A stretch of 64,000 bases of DNA from Corynebacterium sp. HMSC05H05 (GCF_001807265.1 NZ_KV788371.1:111691-175690), one strand, 5' to 3'; positions 19,642 to 27,323 are shown, counted from the stretch's first letter. Notes: a model not told the origin generated them from the letters alone. Numbers and translations: made by a program.

Positions 19642-19652
19642 GGAGCTAAGGG
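19642..19652. repeat. attL core candidate
   Basis: GGAGCTAAGGG is identical to 27334-27344 in the 3' end of tRNA-Ala and in the same orientation. It is the displaced copy expected at the far end of an element that integrated at the tRNA. The identity is only 11 bp, and the base before it differs (C here, T at the tRNA). Confidence 0.5.
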
Positions 19653-19712
19653 AGCTCCACGACGAAATCTATTCAACCGCTGGTAGACGCGCCATTCGCA
19701 GACATTGGCCCC

Positions 19713-19734
19713 GCAACTGTTGCGCAACTGTTGC
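19713..19734. repeat. Left-end tandem of an integrase arm-type repeat
   Basis: Two overlapping copies of GCAACTGTTGC occupy 19713-19734, 60 nt inside the left end. The same motif recurs at the right end next to the integrase (27187-27216). Such repeats inside both element ends fit arm-type integrase or excisionase binding sites. Confidence 0.5.
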
Positions 19735-19768
19735 TTAGCGCACCGAAAACCGACCCGAGGAGCACCCG

Positions 19769-19987
19769 ATGCTTTCCCCCAAAACCACTACCAGCCTGGC
19801 GCGGCAGGCATCCGCAGCGCGCACCCCACTGCGCCACATCATCCACCACGAGGAGGCAGACGGCACCATCCACTACCTCTGCGGCATCCGGCGCGCACCC
19901 GGCGCGGCAGTCAAGGGCACCCACGCCGATAAGGTGAACTGCCCCGCCTGCGATGCAGCCGCGCACCTGCTGGAGGTCATGCCGTGA
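19769..19987 (+). CDS. Small cysteine-containing element protein
   Basis: A 72-residue protein (MLSPKTTTSLARQASAARTP...). A lone cysteine (YLCGIRR) and a later NCPACDAA pair, with nearby histidines, suggest a small zinc-binding fold. The start ATG at 19769 has GAGGAG 6 nt upstream. It overlaps the next gene by 4 nt in a GTGA arrangement, so the two form an operon transcribed away from the element's left end. No family recognised; small zinc-ribbon proteins are common in phages and islands. Confidence 0.65.
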   Translation: MLSPKTTTSLARQASAARTPLRHIIHHEEADGTIHYLCGIRRAPGAAVKGTHADKVNCPACDAAAHLLEVMP

Positions 19988-20403
19988 CCGAGCACCACCT
20001 ACTGCCGCGTGACGATCAACCCGGCGACTACACCGGCTGCTGGAATCAGGTGCACGTGCGCACCGTCTACCCCGACACCGCAGCCGGGGTGTGGCACTTC
20101 GCCATGACCGAGGAACTACGCGGCACCTACTGCGGCAAGTTCAACCGCATGTGGGGCTGCGAACTGCCCGGCGCACGTGTTAGCACCCGGCGCGGCGGCA
20201 CCGTCACCATCGCCGCCCAGGGCGCGACCATCGGGCAGATCATCACCACGCTTAACCCGTGGAGGTTCCGAGGCACCCGGCTCGGGTTCTGCCCCGACTG
20301 CCTAGACATGGCTCGAGCACAAGCCGAACTGATCAGCCAGCCTAAGTACCGGCTGCGCGGGCTGCTACGGCAGTTCGACGGTGCCGCTACCCCACCGGCG
20401 TAG
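19984..20403 (+). CDS. Cysteine-containing element protein, unknown function
   Basis: A 139-residue protein with a GTG start coupled to the preceding small gene. It has GTYCGKFNRMWGCELP in the middle and LGFCPDCLDMARAQ near the C-terminus, giving four cysteines in two groups that could bind one metal ion. The rest is mixed and has no membrane segment. No family recognised. As the second gene of a short rightward operon at the left end, it may be cargo or a regulator of a helper phage; that is speculation. Confidence 0.62.
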   Translation: MTEHHLLPRDDQPGDYTGCWNQVHVRTVYPDTAAGVWHFAMTEELRGTYCGKFNRMWGCELPGARVSTRRGGTVTIAAQGATIGQIITTLNPWRFRGTRLGFCPDCLDMARAQAELISQPKYRLRGLLRQFDGAATPPA

Positions 20404-20593
20404 CTTCAACCGCTTAGACGGCAAAATTCACCAGGCGTTTTGCGCTGGCCTATCGCGCACGCGCGTGTTGCCGGCCTTGCACGTCCATCACTCGCCGCCA
20501 CCTCCACTGCTCGAAGTGGCGGCTGTTTCGTTGTTCAGAATCGCGGCATACCTCCCTAACGCGCGCCCCCCTTAACCCCGGGGAGAGAGAAAA

Positions 20594-20736
20594 CCTGACT
20601 GCATCAGGCGGGGCGGAGTCAGGTGAGGGCACCCCTCGGATATTTTTGGCCACCCCCTCCCAGCTCGGGCAGACTTTTCAGGCCCGCGTAAAAAGCCCTG
20701 ACTCGGGCAGCGGTGCGGAGTCAGGTGAGGGTACCC
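20594..20736. repeat. Two direct copies of an inverted-repeat module in a 0.7-kb non-coding stretch
   Basis: CCTGACT...AGTCAGG occurs twice (20594-20623 and 20697-20725), each inverted repeat with a 15-16-nt G-rich spacer. Each is followed by TGAGGG(C/T)ACCC, so the shared GCGGAGTCAGGTGAGGG block ends at 20634 and 20736. The 704 nt between 20404 and 21107 hold no convincing gene. The duplicated module could be a protein-binding, packaging or origin site. Confidence 0.55.
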
Positions 20737-21107
20737 GGTTATGAATGTTCGGCCTGCCGCAGAATCGTGTAACCCGTACACGGCCCGAGCGCCTATGCCC
20801 TCGGGGCATCAGCGCGCCGGGTGGGAGGGGTGCTCCCCCAAGGGTGTGCCGTGTAGCGCGGGCGGCATGTCGGCGGTGCATGTAGTGTTCGCGGCGGGGG
20901 GCACCCCCACCCCTCCAGAATCAGCCCCGCTAGGAGCTCGGGAGATTGTGCTGCAATGTCTCGGGGGCGCATCCGGCGGTACCCGTGGGGACTTCTCCCC
21001 TGCCCGCTTTAAGCGGCGTTTTCCTGCCGTTGCTTCCCCCACTAGGCCATTGATAGATCTGGAAGATTGACTGATGCGAGTGGTCGGGTGAGATGTAGAC
21101 TTCCTGC

Positions 21108-21584
21108 ATGGCACCGAATAACCGGAAACCAATCCCGAAAGTCGCCTACGCGCCCATGCTCGGTATGGAGACGTACGTGCGGGCCCGTGTGGACAAGGAC
21201 TACTCGCATCTCGTGCAGCTGCGGGCCTCTGCAATCAACCAGTGCACATACTGCCTTGCTATGCACCGTCGCGATGCTAGGAAAGACGGCTGGACGGAAG
21301 AGAAAATCGGCCGTGTGGAGAACTGGACGGAAACTCCCGATGTCTTCTCCGATGAAGAGCACGCGGCACTAGAGCTCACCGATGCAGTGACGAAGATCCG
21401 CGGCGAAGAATCCGTGCCAGATGAGCTCTGGAACCGCGTTGAGCGCCTTCACGGGGAAAAGGGCGCGCGTAATCTGCTGATGGCGATTGTCACGATCAAC
21501 GCGTGGAACAGGATCGGCATCACCACGCGGCTCGATCCGAACAGCCTTTCCGGTGTCACGCCTTTCGATCTCGGACAGAACTAG
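21108..21584 (+). CDS. Carboxymuconolactone decarboxylase/AhpD-like protein (cargo)
   Basis: A 158-residue protein of the AhpD/CMD alkylhydroperoxidase family. LRASAINQCTYCLAMHRRDA contains the CxxC redox pair and the downstream histidine of the AhpD core motif, in an all-helical context of normal length. Members reduce peroxides or act in detoxification. It is the only clearly metabolic gene in the element and is transcribed opposite to the integration-replication genes, which marks it as cargo. Physiological substrate unknown. Confidence 0.85.
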   Translation: MAPNNRKPIPKVAYAPMLGMETYVRARVDKDYSHLVQLRASAINQCTYCLAMHRRDARKDGWTEEKIGRVENWTETPDVFSDEEHAALELTDAVTKIRGEESVPDELWNRVERLHGEKGARNLLMAIVTINAWNRIGITTRLDPNSLSGVTPFDLGQN

Positions 21585-21790
21585 CGTTCGCCAGTTGCCC
21601 TGTGATTTCAGTTTCTCCTGGCGACGATGTTGAAACTAGGCTGCATTGCAGGGTCCTTGTTGAGTTCGGATTGGCTTGAACACCTAAATCCTTAACCCAG
21701 CAAGGACCCCCACATCTTGTGCCACACCCAAGCACCCCGAAAACGACCTACGCACTCCCAAACGCGAAGAGCCGGTTTTGTTGTCGGCAG

Positions 21791-21961
21791 GTGTCCTGAC
21801 CGTCCTAAGTGTCCTGTGCAGGTAGACGATGGTTTTACACTGTCCTCTCCACTGTCCTAGGTGTCCTGTGCGCCTCGGGTGGGTAGGACACCCAGGACAC
21901 CACCTAGGACACCCGAAAACATGCTGTGACCAGCACAGGACACGTAGGACGCCTAGGACAC
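21791..21961. repeat. Iteron array, candidate replication origin of the element
   Basis: GTGTCCT occurs exactly at 21791, 21809 and 21861, with CTGTCCT variants at 21840 and 21852. Its complement AGGACAC occurs at 21885, 21894, 21906, 21937 and 21955, with AGGACGC at 21946. The left half carries one orientation and the right half the other, giving a dyad, and several copies extend to CCTAGGACACC. The last copy overlaps the stop codon of the Rep-like gene. Clustered iterons beside a rep gene are characteristic of plasmid and satellite origins. Confidence 0.72.
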
Positions 21962-23263
21962 CTGGTATTTATCCATTGCGGCATCGAAAGCACCGCCACG
22001 AATCAGCATGGGGCGTTTCGTGCCCTCCTCCTCGACCTGGTGCACCACATCTGCGGCCATGAATTCATCCAGCACCGCATCGAAAGCACCGCGCTGGTTG
22101 CCGCGCATCCGTTGCCGCAGCGGACTAGACGGCACCGCCTGCCCATCAGCATCAGCGACTGCTTTCAAGATCAGCGGGCGGGCTTTTACCTTTGCGCGGG
22201 CCTGCACGGCCTCCTCGGCAGCATCCTTGCGCTCCAGACGCAGCGCCGCCTCCTCCACCTGTTGGCCCTCCAGGTGTGCCTCACAGCCGCGTGCAATAGC
22301 GGCAGAAAAACCCATCAGCACCTCTGCCCGCCGGTAATCTCCCTCCTCTATCCGATCACCCGAGCGCAGCAACGTAAGCCCCATTGCCAACTTGAGCGTG
22401 GTGAACATGCGGTGCCCACCACCGTCTAGCGGCGGGCCATACATCAGCGTCTCCTCATTGTTGCGCAGCACCTTTTCCCGAATAGCGGGCGCGACACCCA
22501 TCGGGGTGCCGTCCAACACCGAGGAGGGCACCATTACCGGGTGCAGGTTCACCGGCGGGTACTCCTCGCCCGGCTTGCGCAGCGGGTCGAACACCTCCAC
22601 GAACACAAAGCGGTGCTTAAACCCATCGTCCTGCCCGCTAATGATGAACCCCGTCTTATCCGGCTGCGCACCGAGCACCAGCCCGGCGCGATAATTGCCG
22701 CGCTCCACTCGCAGCTTGTCCTTGCGGTTGTTCAGTGTGAGCTCGCCGCCGCTGTAGATGTTCAACAGATGCGGGCGCAGCGTACTGCCCTGCCGCTCGG
22801 AGAGTGCACCCATCAGGCCCACCTCGGTGACCGTGAACAGAATCGACGGCCCGGCCTGCCCCTCACCCTCGGGCTGGAGGGAGGTTAAAAGACCCTCACC
22901 CGAGCCGATGCCATGACTCTGCGGGCGCAACTGCAAGCCCAGATCATCACCCGCCTGTAGCACCGTAACTGCATCGGATGCAGCCTCGATCAGCTTGTCC
23001 TTGCCGCCGCCGGGCCTGCCCATCAGCACCACGAAAAGGTTGGGCGCGCCGGGGCCTAGCCCCGCATCGAATCGCACCCGCCCGGGCGTGGCAGTCAGCG
23101 CGTACAGCGCGCACGCAACCAGGAAAGCAATAGGCGGGCGGTTGTTCGCCCGGGCGTAGTCACGCACCCGCTGGAGCGCATCACCGGCACCATCGAATAC
23201 CTCATGCTCCAGCTGCTCCCATTGCGCCACAGTGTAGACAGAATCGAACTTACGGTTAGTCAT
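21953..23263 (-). CDS. P-loop replication protein (Rep-like ATPase) of the element
   Basis: A 436-residue protein starting MTNRKFDSVY at ATG 23261-23263. A P-loop-like GRPGGGKDK lies near residues 82-90, with Asp where Ser or Thr is usual; a later hydrophobic strand ILFTVTEVG may be the Walker B region. The C-terminal part is charged and helical, with RLERKDAAEEAVQARAKVKA. It overlaps the primase stop by 4 nt, forming a primase-ATPase replication pair, and its 3' end runs into the iterons. DNA helicase or origin-binding activity is inferred from context; the family is not certain. Confidence 0.7.
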   Translation of the reverse strand: MTNRKFDSVYTVAQWEQLEHEVFDGAGDALQRVRDYARANNRPPIAFLVACALYALTATPGRVRFDAGLGPGAPNLFVVLMGRPGGGKDKLIEAASDAVTVLQAGDDLGLQLRPQSHGIGSGEGLLTSLQPEGEGQAGPSILFTVTEVGLMGALSERQGSTLRPHLLNIYSGGELTLNNRKDKLRVERGNYRAGLVLGAQPDKTGFIISGQDDGFKHRFVFVEVFDPLRKPGEEYPPVNLHPVMVPSSVLDGTPMGVAPAIREKVLRNNEETLMYGPPLDGGGHRMFTTLKLAMGLTLLRSGDRIEEGDYRRAEVLMGFSAAIARGCEAHLEGQQVEEAALRLERKDAAEEAVQARAKVKARPLILKAVADADGQAVPSSPLRQRMRGNQRGAFDAVLDEFMAADVVHQVEEEGTKRPMLIRGGAFDAAMDKYQVS

Positions 23264-24150
23264 GCTGCGGCACCTCCTCCGTTGCTGTACATGCGGGCAC
23301 CGGATGCGATCGTGCGGCGCGCCTCGGCCTCGGGTAGCCCGGCGCGGGTTGCGGCTTGCACTAGCTCCTCGTCCATGCCCAGGGCCTCCTCTGCGTTGCG
23401 GCACGCGGCCCAAATCAGCGTGTTGTTGCGGTTGCCTGCTGGTGCACTCGCCACGGCCTCTATAAGGCCGCTGCCGTTGCCCCCAGCTGTGTTGTGACGT
23501 TGTGGTGCGGGCGTGACCTCCACGGGCTTGTAGGCGTGCCTGTGCAGCCACACGGGCAGTTCGGGCACCTCCTCCAGCTCCATCCAGGTGTGCAGCCGGT
23601 ACATCCCACCATCGGGGTGCACCGAGGGTGCCACCACCACATAGCCACGCCGGGTTTTCAGATCAACACCCGAGGAGGTGTGCGCAAGTTGTCCACGCAG
23701 CGTGGCGTTGAACGGCAGGCGGAACCACAGGTGCCACCCGCCGGTGCCGGTGATCATGGTGAGCGTGTCAGGCACGCTGCGCCCGGCGTTGAGCTCTGCC
23801 CACGTCTGCGCGCCGGGCGCGCCGTCTTTTACGTCCACGTCCACCACTACGTAGCCCGCGGGCGGGCGTAGCCCAATGTTCGCGCCGGGTGTGTGTGCCC
23901 ACCATTGCTGCACGGTGGGTACGTCTGCGGTGAAACTGTCCTTGCCGTGTGGCACGTAGCGCGGCATCGGCACCTTGCCGCGTAACGGGCCTACCTCCAG
24001 GCCGCGGGCGGTGTACCACTCGGCGGCTGCGGCGCGGAACTGCGCAGGATAAAGACCGTGGTATTGGGTATCGTGATCAACGTCCGACCACTTGATTACG
24101 TCCCCTGGTTGTGTGCCGAGCACCGGGGGCGTTTTCTTTGCGTTGTTCAC
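23260..24150 (-). CDS. Bifunctional DNA primase/polymerase (prim-pol, AEP fold)
   Basis: A 296-residue archaeo-eukaryotic-primase-type protein. VVVDVDVKDG gives the catalytic DxD near residues 104-106, GTGGWHLWFRLP gives the conserved GGxH near 138-140, and GVDLKTRRGYVVVAPS near 161-176 gives the third acidic motif. The N-terminus contains LRGKVPMPRYVPHGKD, the usual entry segment of PF09250-type domains. Such proteins prime replication of plasmids, phages and satellites. The GTG start overlaps the upstream small gene in a GTGA, and it is followed by the Rep-like ATPase with a 4-nt overlap. Confidence 0.88.
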   Translation of the reverse strand: MNNAKKTPPVLGTQPGDVIKWSDVDHDTQYHGLYPAQFRAAAAEWYTARGLEVGPLRGKVPMPRYVPHGKDSFTADVPTVQQWWAHTPGANIGLRPPAGYVVVDVDVKDGAPGAQTWAELNAGRSVPDTLTMITGTGGWHLWFRLPFNATLRGQLAHTSSGVDLKTRRGYVVVAPSVHPDGGMYRLHTWMELEEVPELPVWLHRHAYKPVEVTPAPQRHNTAGGNGSGLIEAVASAPAGNRNNTLIWAACRNAEEALGMDEELVQAATRAGLPEAEARRTIASGARMYSNGGGAAA

Positions 24151-24392
24151 CGAGCACCACCGGCCTGTGCCTTAATCCAGGCACCGAGCTGCCCGAGGGT
24201 GCGGGCATCCAGCATGACCTCTACCGTCTCCATCGTCTCAGCGTTGATCAGGTGGAGCGAATACAGGCCCACCGGCGCGCCGGGTTTGGTGGATAGGCAG
24301 CTAACTGCCACATCTCCGGTGATCATCTGTTCCCCACTGTGCGCAACCTTTGTGTGAAAAATTGCGCGGTCTGTGAACTGCACGCCGTTCAT
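24147..24392 (-). CDS. Small hypothetical element protein
   Basis: An 81-residue soluble protein (MNGVQFTDRAIFHTKVAHSG...). It lies in the leftward replication operon, overlapping prim-pol by 4 nt and abutting the previous gene with no gap. No motif recognised. It might be an accessory replication or regulatory protein. Confidence 0.6.
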   Translation of the reverse strand: MNGVQFTDRAIFHTKVAHSGEQMITGDVAVSCLSTKPGAPVGLYSLHLINAETMETVEVMLDARTLGQLGAWIKAQAGGAR

Positions 24393-24722
24393 TTAGTTCA
24401 CCTCCCCCGTGTTGTAGTAGCCGGGCGCGATTACCTCGGTGTAGGCGCGGCGGCGCAGCTCCTCGGGCCACCCCTCCAGCGCAGCGGCAAGCACCGAATA
24501 TGCGAGATGGAGCAAATCAGCTCGGGAGGCCGGCACCTCTACGGTGTCCCCATCGGTGCGCTCCAGGCGCAGGCGGTAGGGCGCGGCATCCAGGTTGGTT
24601 TGCCGGTTGCGCAGGCACCAAATCGAAAGTTCGCCGGCGGGCTCGGTGCTGTGTGCCTCGGTGGGATAGTTGCCAGCCCACATTGCACGGGCTGCTACCT
24701 CTGTCCATTGTGCGGGGCGCAT
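24393..24722 (-). CDS. Hypothetical element protein
   Basis: A 109-residue soluble protein starting MRPAQWTEVAARAMW, containing a central LSIWCLRNRQTN and a C-terminal RADLLHLAYSVLAAALEGW helix. It overlaps the HTH gene stop by 1 nt, so it is part of the same tight operon (HTH, this gene, 81-aa gene, prim-pol, Rep). No family recognised. Confidence 0.6.
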   Translation of the reverse strand: MRPAQWTEVAARAMWAGNYPTEAHSTEPAGELSIWCLRNRQTNLDAAPYRLRLERTDGDTVEVPASRADLLHLAYSVLAAALEGWPEELRRRAYTEVIAPGYYNTGEVN

Positions 24723-24931
24723 TAGCGTTCACCCCCTGCCCATGCATCGGTACGGGTGAACAGGTTATCCACATCTTCGGGGCGCAACCGGATAGAGCGC
24801 CCGAGACGGTAGGCAACTAGATTGCCCTCGGCAATGTAGCGGCGCAGCGTGCGCTCACCTACTTGGTAAAGTTCTGCGGCCTGCGGGATGGTGATCATGC
24901 GCGGTTTCGCGCCTTGTGCCGTCTGCGGCAT
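24722..24931 (-). CDS. Excisionase-like helix-turn-helix protein
   Basis: A 69-residue DNA-binding protein. ITIPQAAELYQVGERTLRRY followed by IAEGNLVAYRLGRSIRL is the winged-helix MerR/excisionase (helix_turn_helix_17) pattern: recognition helix then a basic wing. The start at ATG 24929-24931 has GGAGGG 7 nt upstream; longer in-frame starts lack one. It opens the replication operon and lies downstream of a 225-bp regulatory gap with inverted repeats. It probably directs excision and/or represses the operon. Confidence 0.78.
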   Translation of the reverse strand: MPQTAQGAKPRMITIPQAAELYQVGERTLRRYIAEGNLVAYRLGRSIRLRPEDVDNLFTRTDAWAGGER

Positions 24932-24960
24932 TGATAAACCCTCCAGGGTGTACGTAACCC

Positions 24961-25013
24961 GGGCAGCTTTAACTGCCCCGGCATGACCCTGGGTTTGTTT
25001 AGGCATAACCCAG
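24961..25013. promoter_or_regulatory. Two inverted repeats upstream of the replication operon
   Basis: GGGCAG/CTGCCC (24961-24978, 6-nt loop) and CTGGGTT/AACCCAG (24989-25013) lie side by side in the 227-bp gap between the excisionase-like gene start and the end of the upstream hypothetical gene. They are plausible operators or leader structures for the operon. Confidence 0.42.
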
Positions 25014-25158
25014 ACGAGAACGCAGCCCCTCTTGAGCTGTGTTCGGTGAACGCCTGGGGCGGGGTCTAACATCCCCGCCTGGCCGACTGGAGCGGCAGCG
25101 CACAACACGCTGTAGTTTGTTGCCCCGAGGGGCCACCACTGGCATCAGGATAGCACTG

Positions 25159-25902
25159 TTACAAACGTGCAATCACTTGTCGCAACGTGTGCAACGAAAT
25201 CTTGCGCTCCCCCGCCTGCCGCACAGCATGGAGCGCAGGGGCTAATTTCGAACCTCGCACGGTAAAACCATCGGTGCCGTCGCGAAACCTAAACCGGTGA
25301 TCACAATTGTTCGCTGGAAGAAGCGTCACCCCCGTTACCGGGCGTTGCCCCTTGTTCTGCATTGCATCCCACAATCCGCTGAACACGTACTCCTCGTCTC
25401 GGGGCAAGAGTGACCAATCAACTCCCCCGAACAACTCACTGTATGGCCTCACATCATCAACGTTTTTCGGGTTCGGATTAAGGGCAGCACTAGGGTATTT
25501 AGCCGCTGCTTCAACCTCCCAAATCTTCCAGCGGACAACATTGAGCGGGGAACGAACATAGGGGTTGGGCGGCAACCCACGCTGCGGTGCTGTGATGAAC
25601 AGCTCACGCACCTCCTCCTCACGAGTAAAGAGGAAAAACGTGCCCGACACTTTGCCGGCAGCATTCGTTACAGAAATCACTTTGTAGGTGCCCAATATCT
25701 CTCCCCCAGGCACCTGCGCCGGCCCCTCCCCTGCGTCTGCATAGGTCTTGTCCCAGGCCTCCCGCAATCTGTCCCATTCCCGCAAAATTTCTATTCGATT
25801 AGGGCTCAAGGCGTGCTTTTGACGTGTCAAGAATGGCTGGGCCACCCCAGCGTGCTCCAGCTCCTCGTACTTAGTCAGCCCTCGCTCACGCTTTTTGTGC
25901 AT
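25159..25902 (-). CDS. Hypothetical element protein between integrase and excisionase-like gene
   Basis: A 247-residue soluble protein starting MHKKRERGLTKYEELEHAG; a longer frame exists but lies within the integrase gene. It overlaps the integrase 3' end by 17 nt, so it is probably co-expressed with it. Visible segments include a charged helix RIEILREWDRLREAWDK, a beta-rich middle (TYKVISVTNAAGKVSGTFFLF) and a basic C-terminus. GC content looks lower than in neighbouring genes. No family recognised; position is where satellites often carry regulators or interference genes. Confidence 0.65.
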   Translation of the reverse strand: MHKKRERGLTKYEELEHAGVAQPFLTRQKHALSPNRIEILREWDRLREAWDKTYADAGEGPAQVPGGEILGTYKVISVTNAAGKVSGTFFLFTREEEVRELFITAPQRGLPPNPYVRSPLNVVRWKIWEVEAAAKYPSAALNPNPKNVDDVRPYSELFGGVDWSLLPRDEEYVFSGLWDAMQNKGQRPVTGVTLLPANNCDHRFRFRDGTDGFTVRGSKLAPALHAVRQAGERKISLHTLRQVIARL

Positions 25903-27160
25903 CGCGCTCCTCCTCTGTCTCCATGCCCGGCGCGGCTGCGCGGCGTATCCCCGCCAGTGCGGCGGCGGCGCGCTGCTGGTAGCCAACCTCTGCGCGCTGG
26001 TACTCCATCAACTGTTCCACTGTTTCGTGGCCCATCAGGCGGCGGGCCTCCTCCATTGAGAGCTGCCCGGCCATGACCAGGCGCACCAGTTGCGTGCCGT
26101 AGAACCGGCGGCAGCTATGCGGTGAGGTATCCACCCTGCCCGCGTGTTCTTTCGCGGCCTTAAAATACTTATCCCGGTAGCCGTGCTGGGTGAACTGCCT
26201 ACCGTTCTTGCGTGACACCACCAGCGCCTCGGGGTCTGTTTTGCCCGCCTCGGTGAGGTGGTCGCGGATAGCGTCGGCAATGTCGGCGGGCACCACCACA
26301 TCGCGCACCGCCGCTGCGCTTTTCGGGGTGGAGTTGATCACGGTTTGTTTGCCGCCGCCGGGCTTGTCCACGTCTTGCATGGAGCGGCGCACCCGCAGCG
26401 TCATTGTCGCGCCGGGCTCTAGCCCGGTGAGGTCTTTGCGGCGCAGCTCTAGCAGCTCCCCGAGGCGCAGCCCGCCCCACAACATGATCTGCGGCGCGTG
26501 ACGCAACCACTCGGGGAACCCTTGCACCAGTGCCTCGGCCTCGGCATCGGTGTAGACGGCTTCATCCCGTTTACGGTTCTCGGGCTTGCGCATCTTCACC
26601 AGCGGCACCGGGTTGCCGTCGATTAGCTCCAGTTCATCGCGGGCCCAGTTAAACGCGGTGGTGAGCTTTTGGTGTGCGTGGTAGCTGGTGCTGTAGCCGT
26701 CTTGACCGTAGGGCCAAATAGCCTGCATCTCCTCTACCCACTGCCGCACCCGCTGCCGGTCTACGTCCACCACGCGCACGTGGCGCAGCGAGTTGAGCCC
26801 GGGCACATCGTCGGGCAGCGCGCGTAGCTCCAGGCGCTTGCGGTGGGTGGCGCGGGTGGTTGGTTTGAGGTCTGCGCGCGCCAGCCAATCATCTACCAGC
26901 TCGCCCACTGTCATGCCGCGCTCCTCCTCCAGGCGTGCGGCGGCTGCGGCCTGTTGCGCACGTTGCTTAGGCGGTGCCCACTCCTCCCGGTCGATCAGGC
27001 GGCGCTCTGCGGCCAACCAGCCCTGCGCGTCGGTGCGGGTGGCGAAACTGTAGCCCGGCGTGTGGCGGGCTCCATCGGGCCCGGTGTACTGCGCGGTGAA
27101 TCTGTCGCGGGTTTTGCGCACGGTGCCCCACCCGTTGCGGCTGCGGCGCTTTGTCGCCAT
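25886..27160 (-). CDS. int: Tyrosine recombinase/integrase of the element
   Basis: A 424-residue phage-type integrase. The N-terminus (RNGWGTVRKTRDRFTAQYTG) is an arm-binding-like domain, followed by a SAM-like core-binding domain and the catalytic domain. Catalytic residues visible: Arg232 in GGLRLGEL, His348 and Arg351 in PHSCRRF, His378 in LMGHET, and Tyr387 in LMEYQRA. The ATG at 27158-27160 (MATKRRSRN) was chosen because the frame upstream runs into the attachment region. It lies about 170 nt from the tRNA-Ala 3' end where the element is integrated. Confidence 0.94.
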   Translation of the reverse strand: MATKRRSRNGWGTVRKTRDRFTAQYTGPDGARHTPGYSFATRTDAQGWLAAERRLIDREEWAPPKQRAQQAAAAARLEEERGMTVGELVDDWLARADLKPTTRATHRKRLELRALPDDVPGLNSLRHVRVVDVDRQRVRQWVEEMQAIWPYGQDGYSTSYHAHQKLTTAFNWARDELELIDGNPVPLVKMRKPENRKRDEAVYTDAEAEALVQGFPEWLRHAPQIMLWGGLRLGELLELRRKDLTGLEPGATMTLRVRRSMQDVDKPGGGKQTVINSTPKSAAAVRDVVVPADIADAIRDHLTEAGKTDPEALVVSRKNGRQFTQHGYRDKYFKAAKEHAGRVDTSPHSCRRFYGTQLVRLVMAGQLSMEEARRLMGHETVEQLMEYQRAEVGYQQRAAAALAGIRRAAAPGMETEEERDAQKA

Positions 27161-27186
27161 GTTGGGCTCCTCGGTGTTGCGGTGAC

Positions 27187-27216
27187 GTTGCGCAACTGTG
27201 TTGCGTAACTGTTGCG
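27187..27216. repeat. Right-end integrase arm-type repeats
   Basis: GTTGCGCAACTGTGTTGCG (from 27187) runs into TAACTGTTGCG (to 27216), matching the left-end GCAACTGTTGC copies. Three more GGCAAC half-motifs follow at about 27234-27261. All lie between the integrase start and the tRNA end. Confidence 0.5.
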
Positions 27217-27290
27217 TATAGGCTTCATACCACGGCAACACATGGCAACGTGCGGCAACAAAGGAATAGTGCACCTACCAGGGCAGATAC

Positions 27291-27323
27291 AAAAACCCCT
27301 GGCCAAACATGACCAGGGGTTTT
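27291..27323. terminator. Bidirectional terminator at the element's right end
   Basis: AAAACCCCTGG (27292-27302) pairs with CCAGGGGTTTT (27313-27323) over 11 bp with a 10-nt loop, with an A-run on one side and a T-run on the other. It lies 10 nt from the tRNA 3' end and belongs to the element, where it would replace the displaced native tRNA terminator. Confidence 0.85.

Noticed and set aside
19676..19712. tRNA-like remnant (GGTAGA...CGCG...TTCGCA) near the island's left end
   Set aside because: The resemblance to tRNA-Ala is on the wrong strand for a displaced 3' end and cannot be folded as a tRNA; probably chance.
20381..20575. Small gene after the second cysteine-containing island gene
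   Set aside because: No Shine-Dalgarno, overlaps the previous gene's end, and the translation shows no protein-like pattern.
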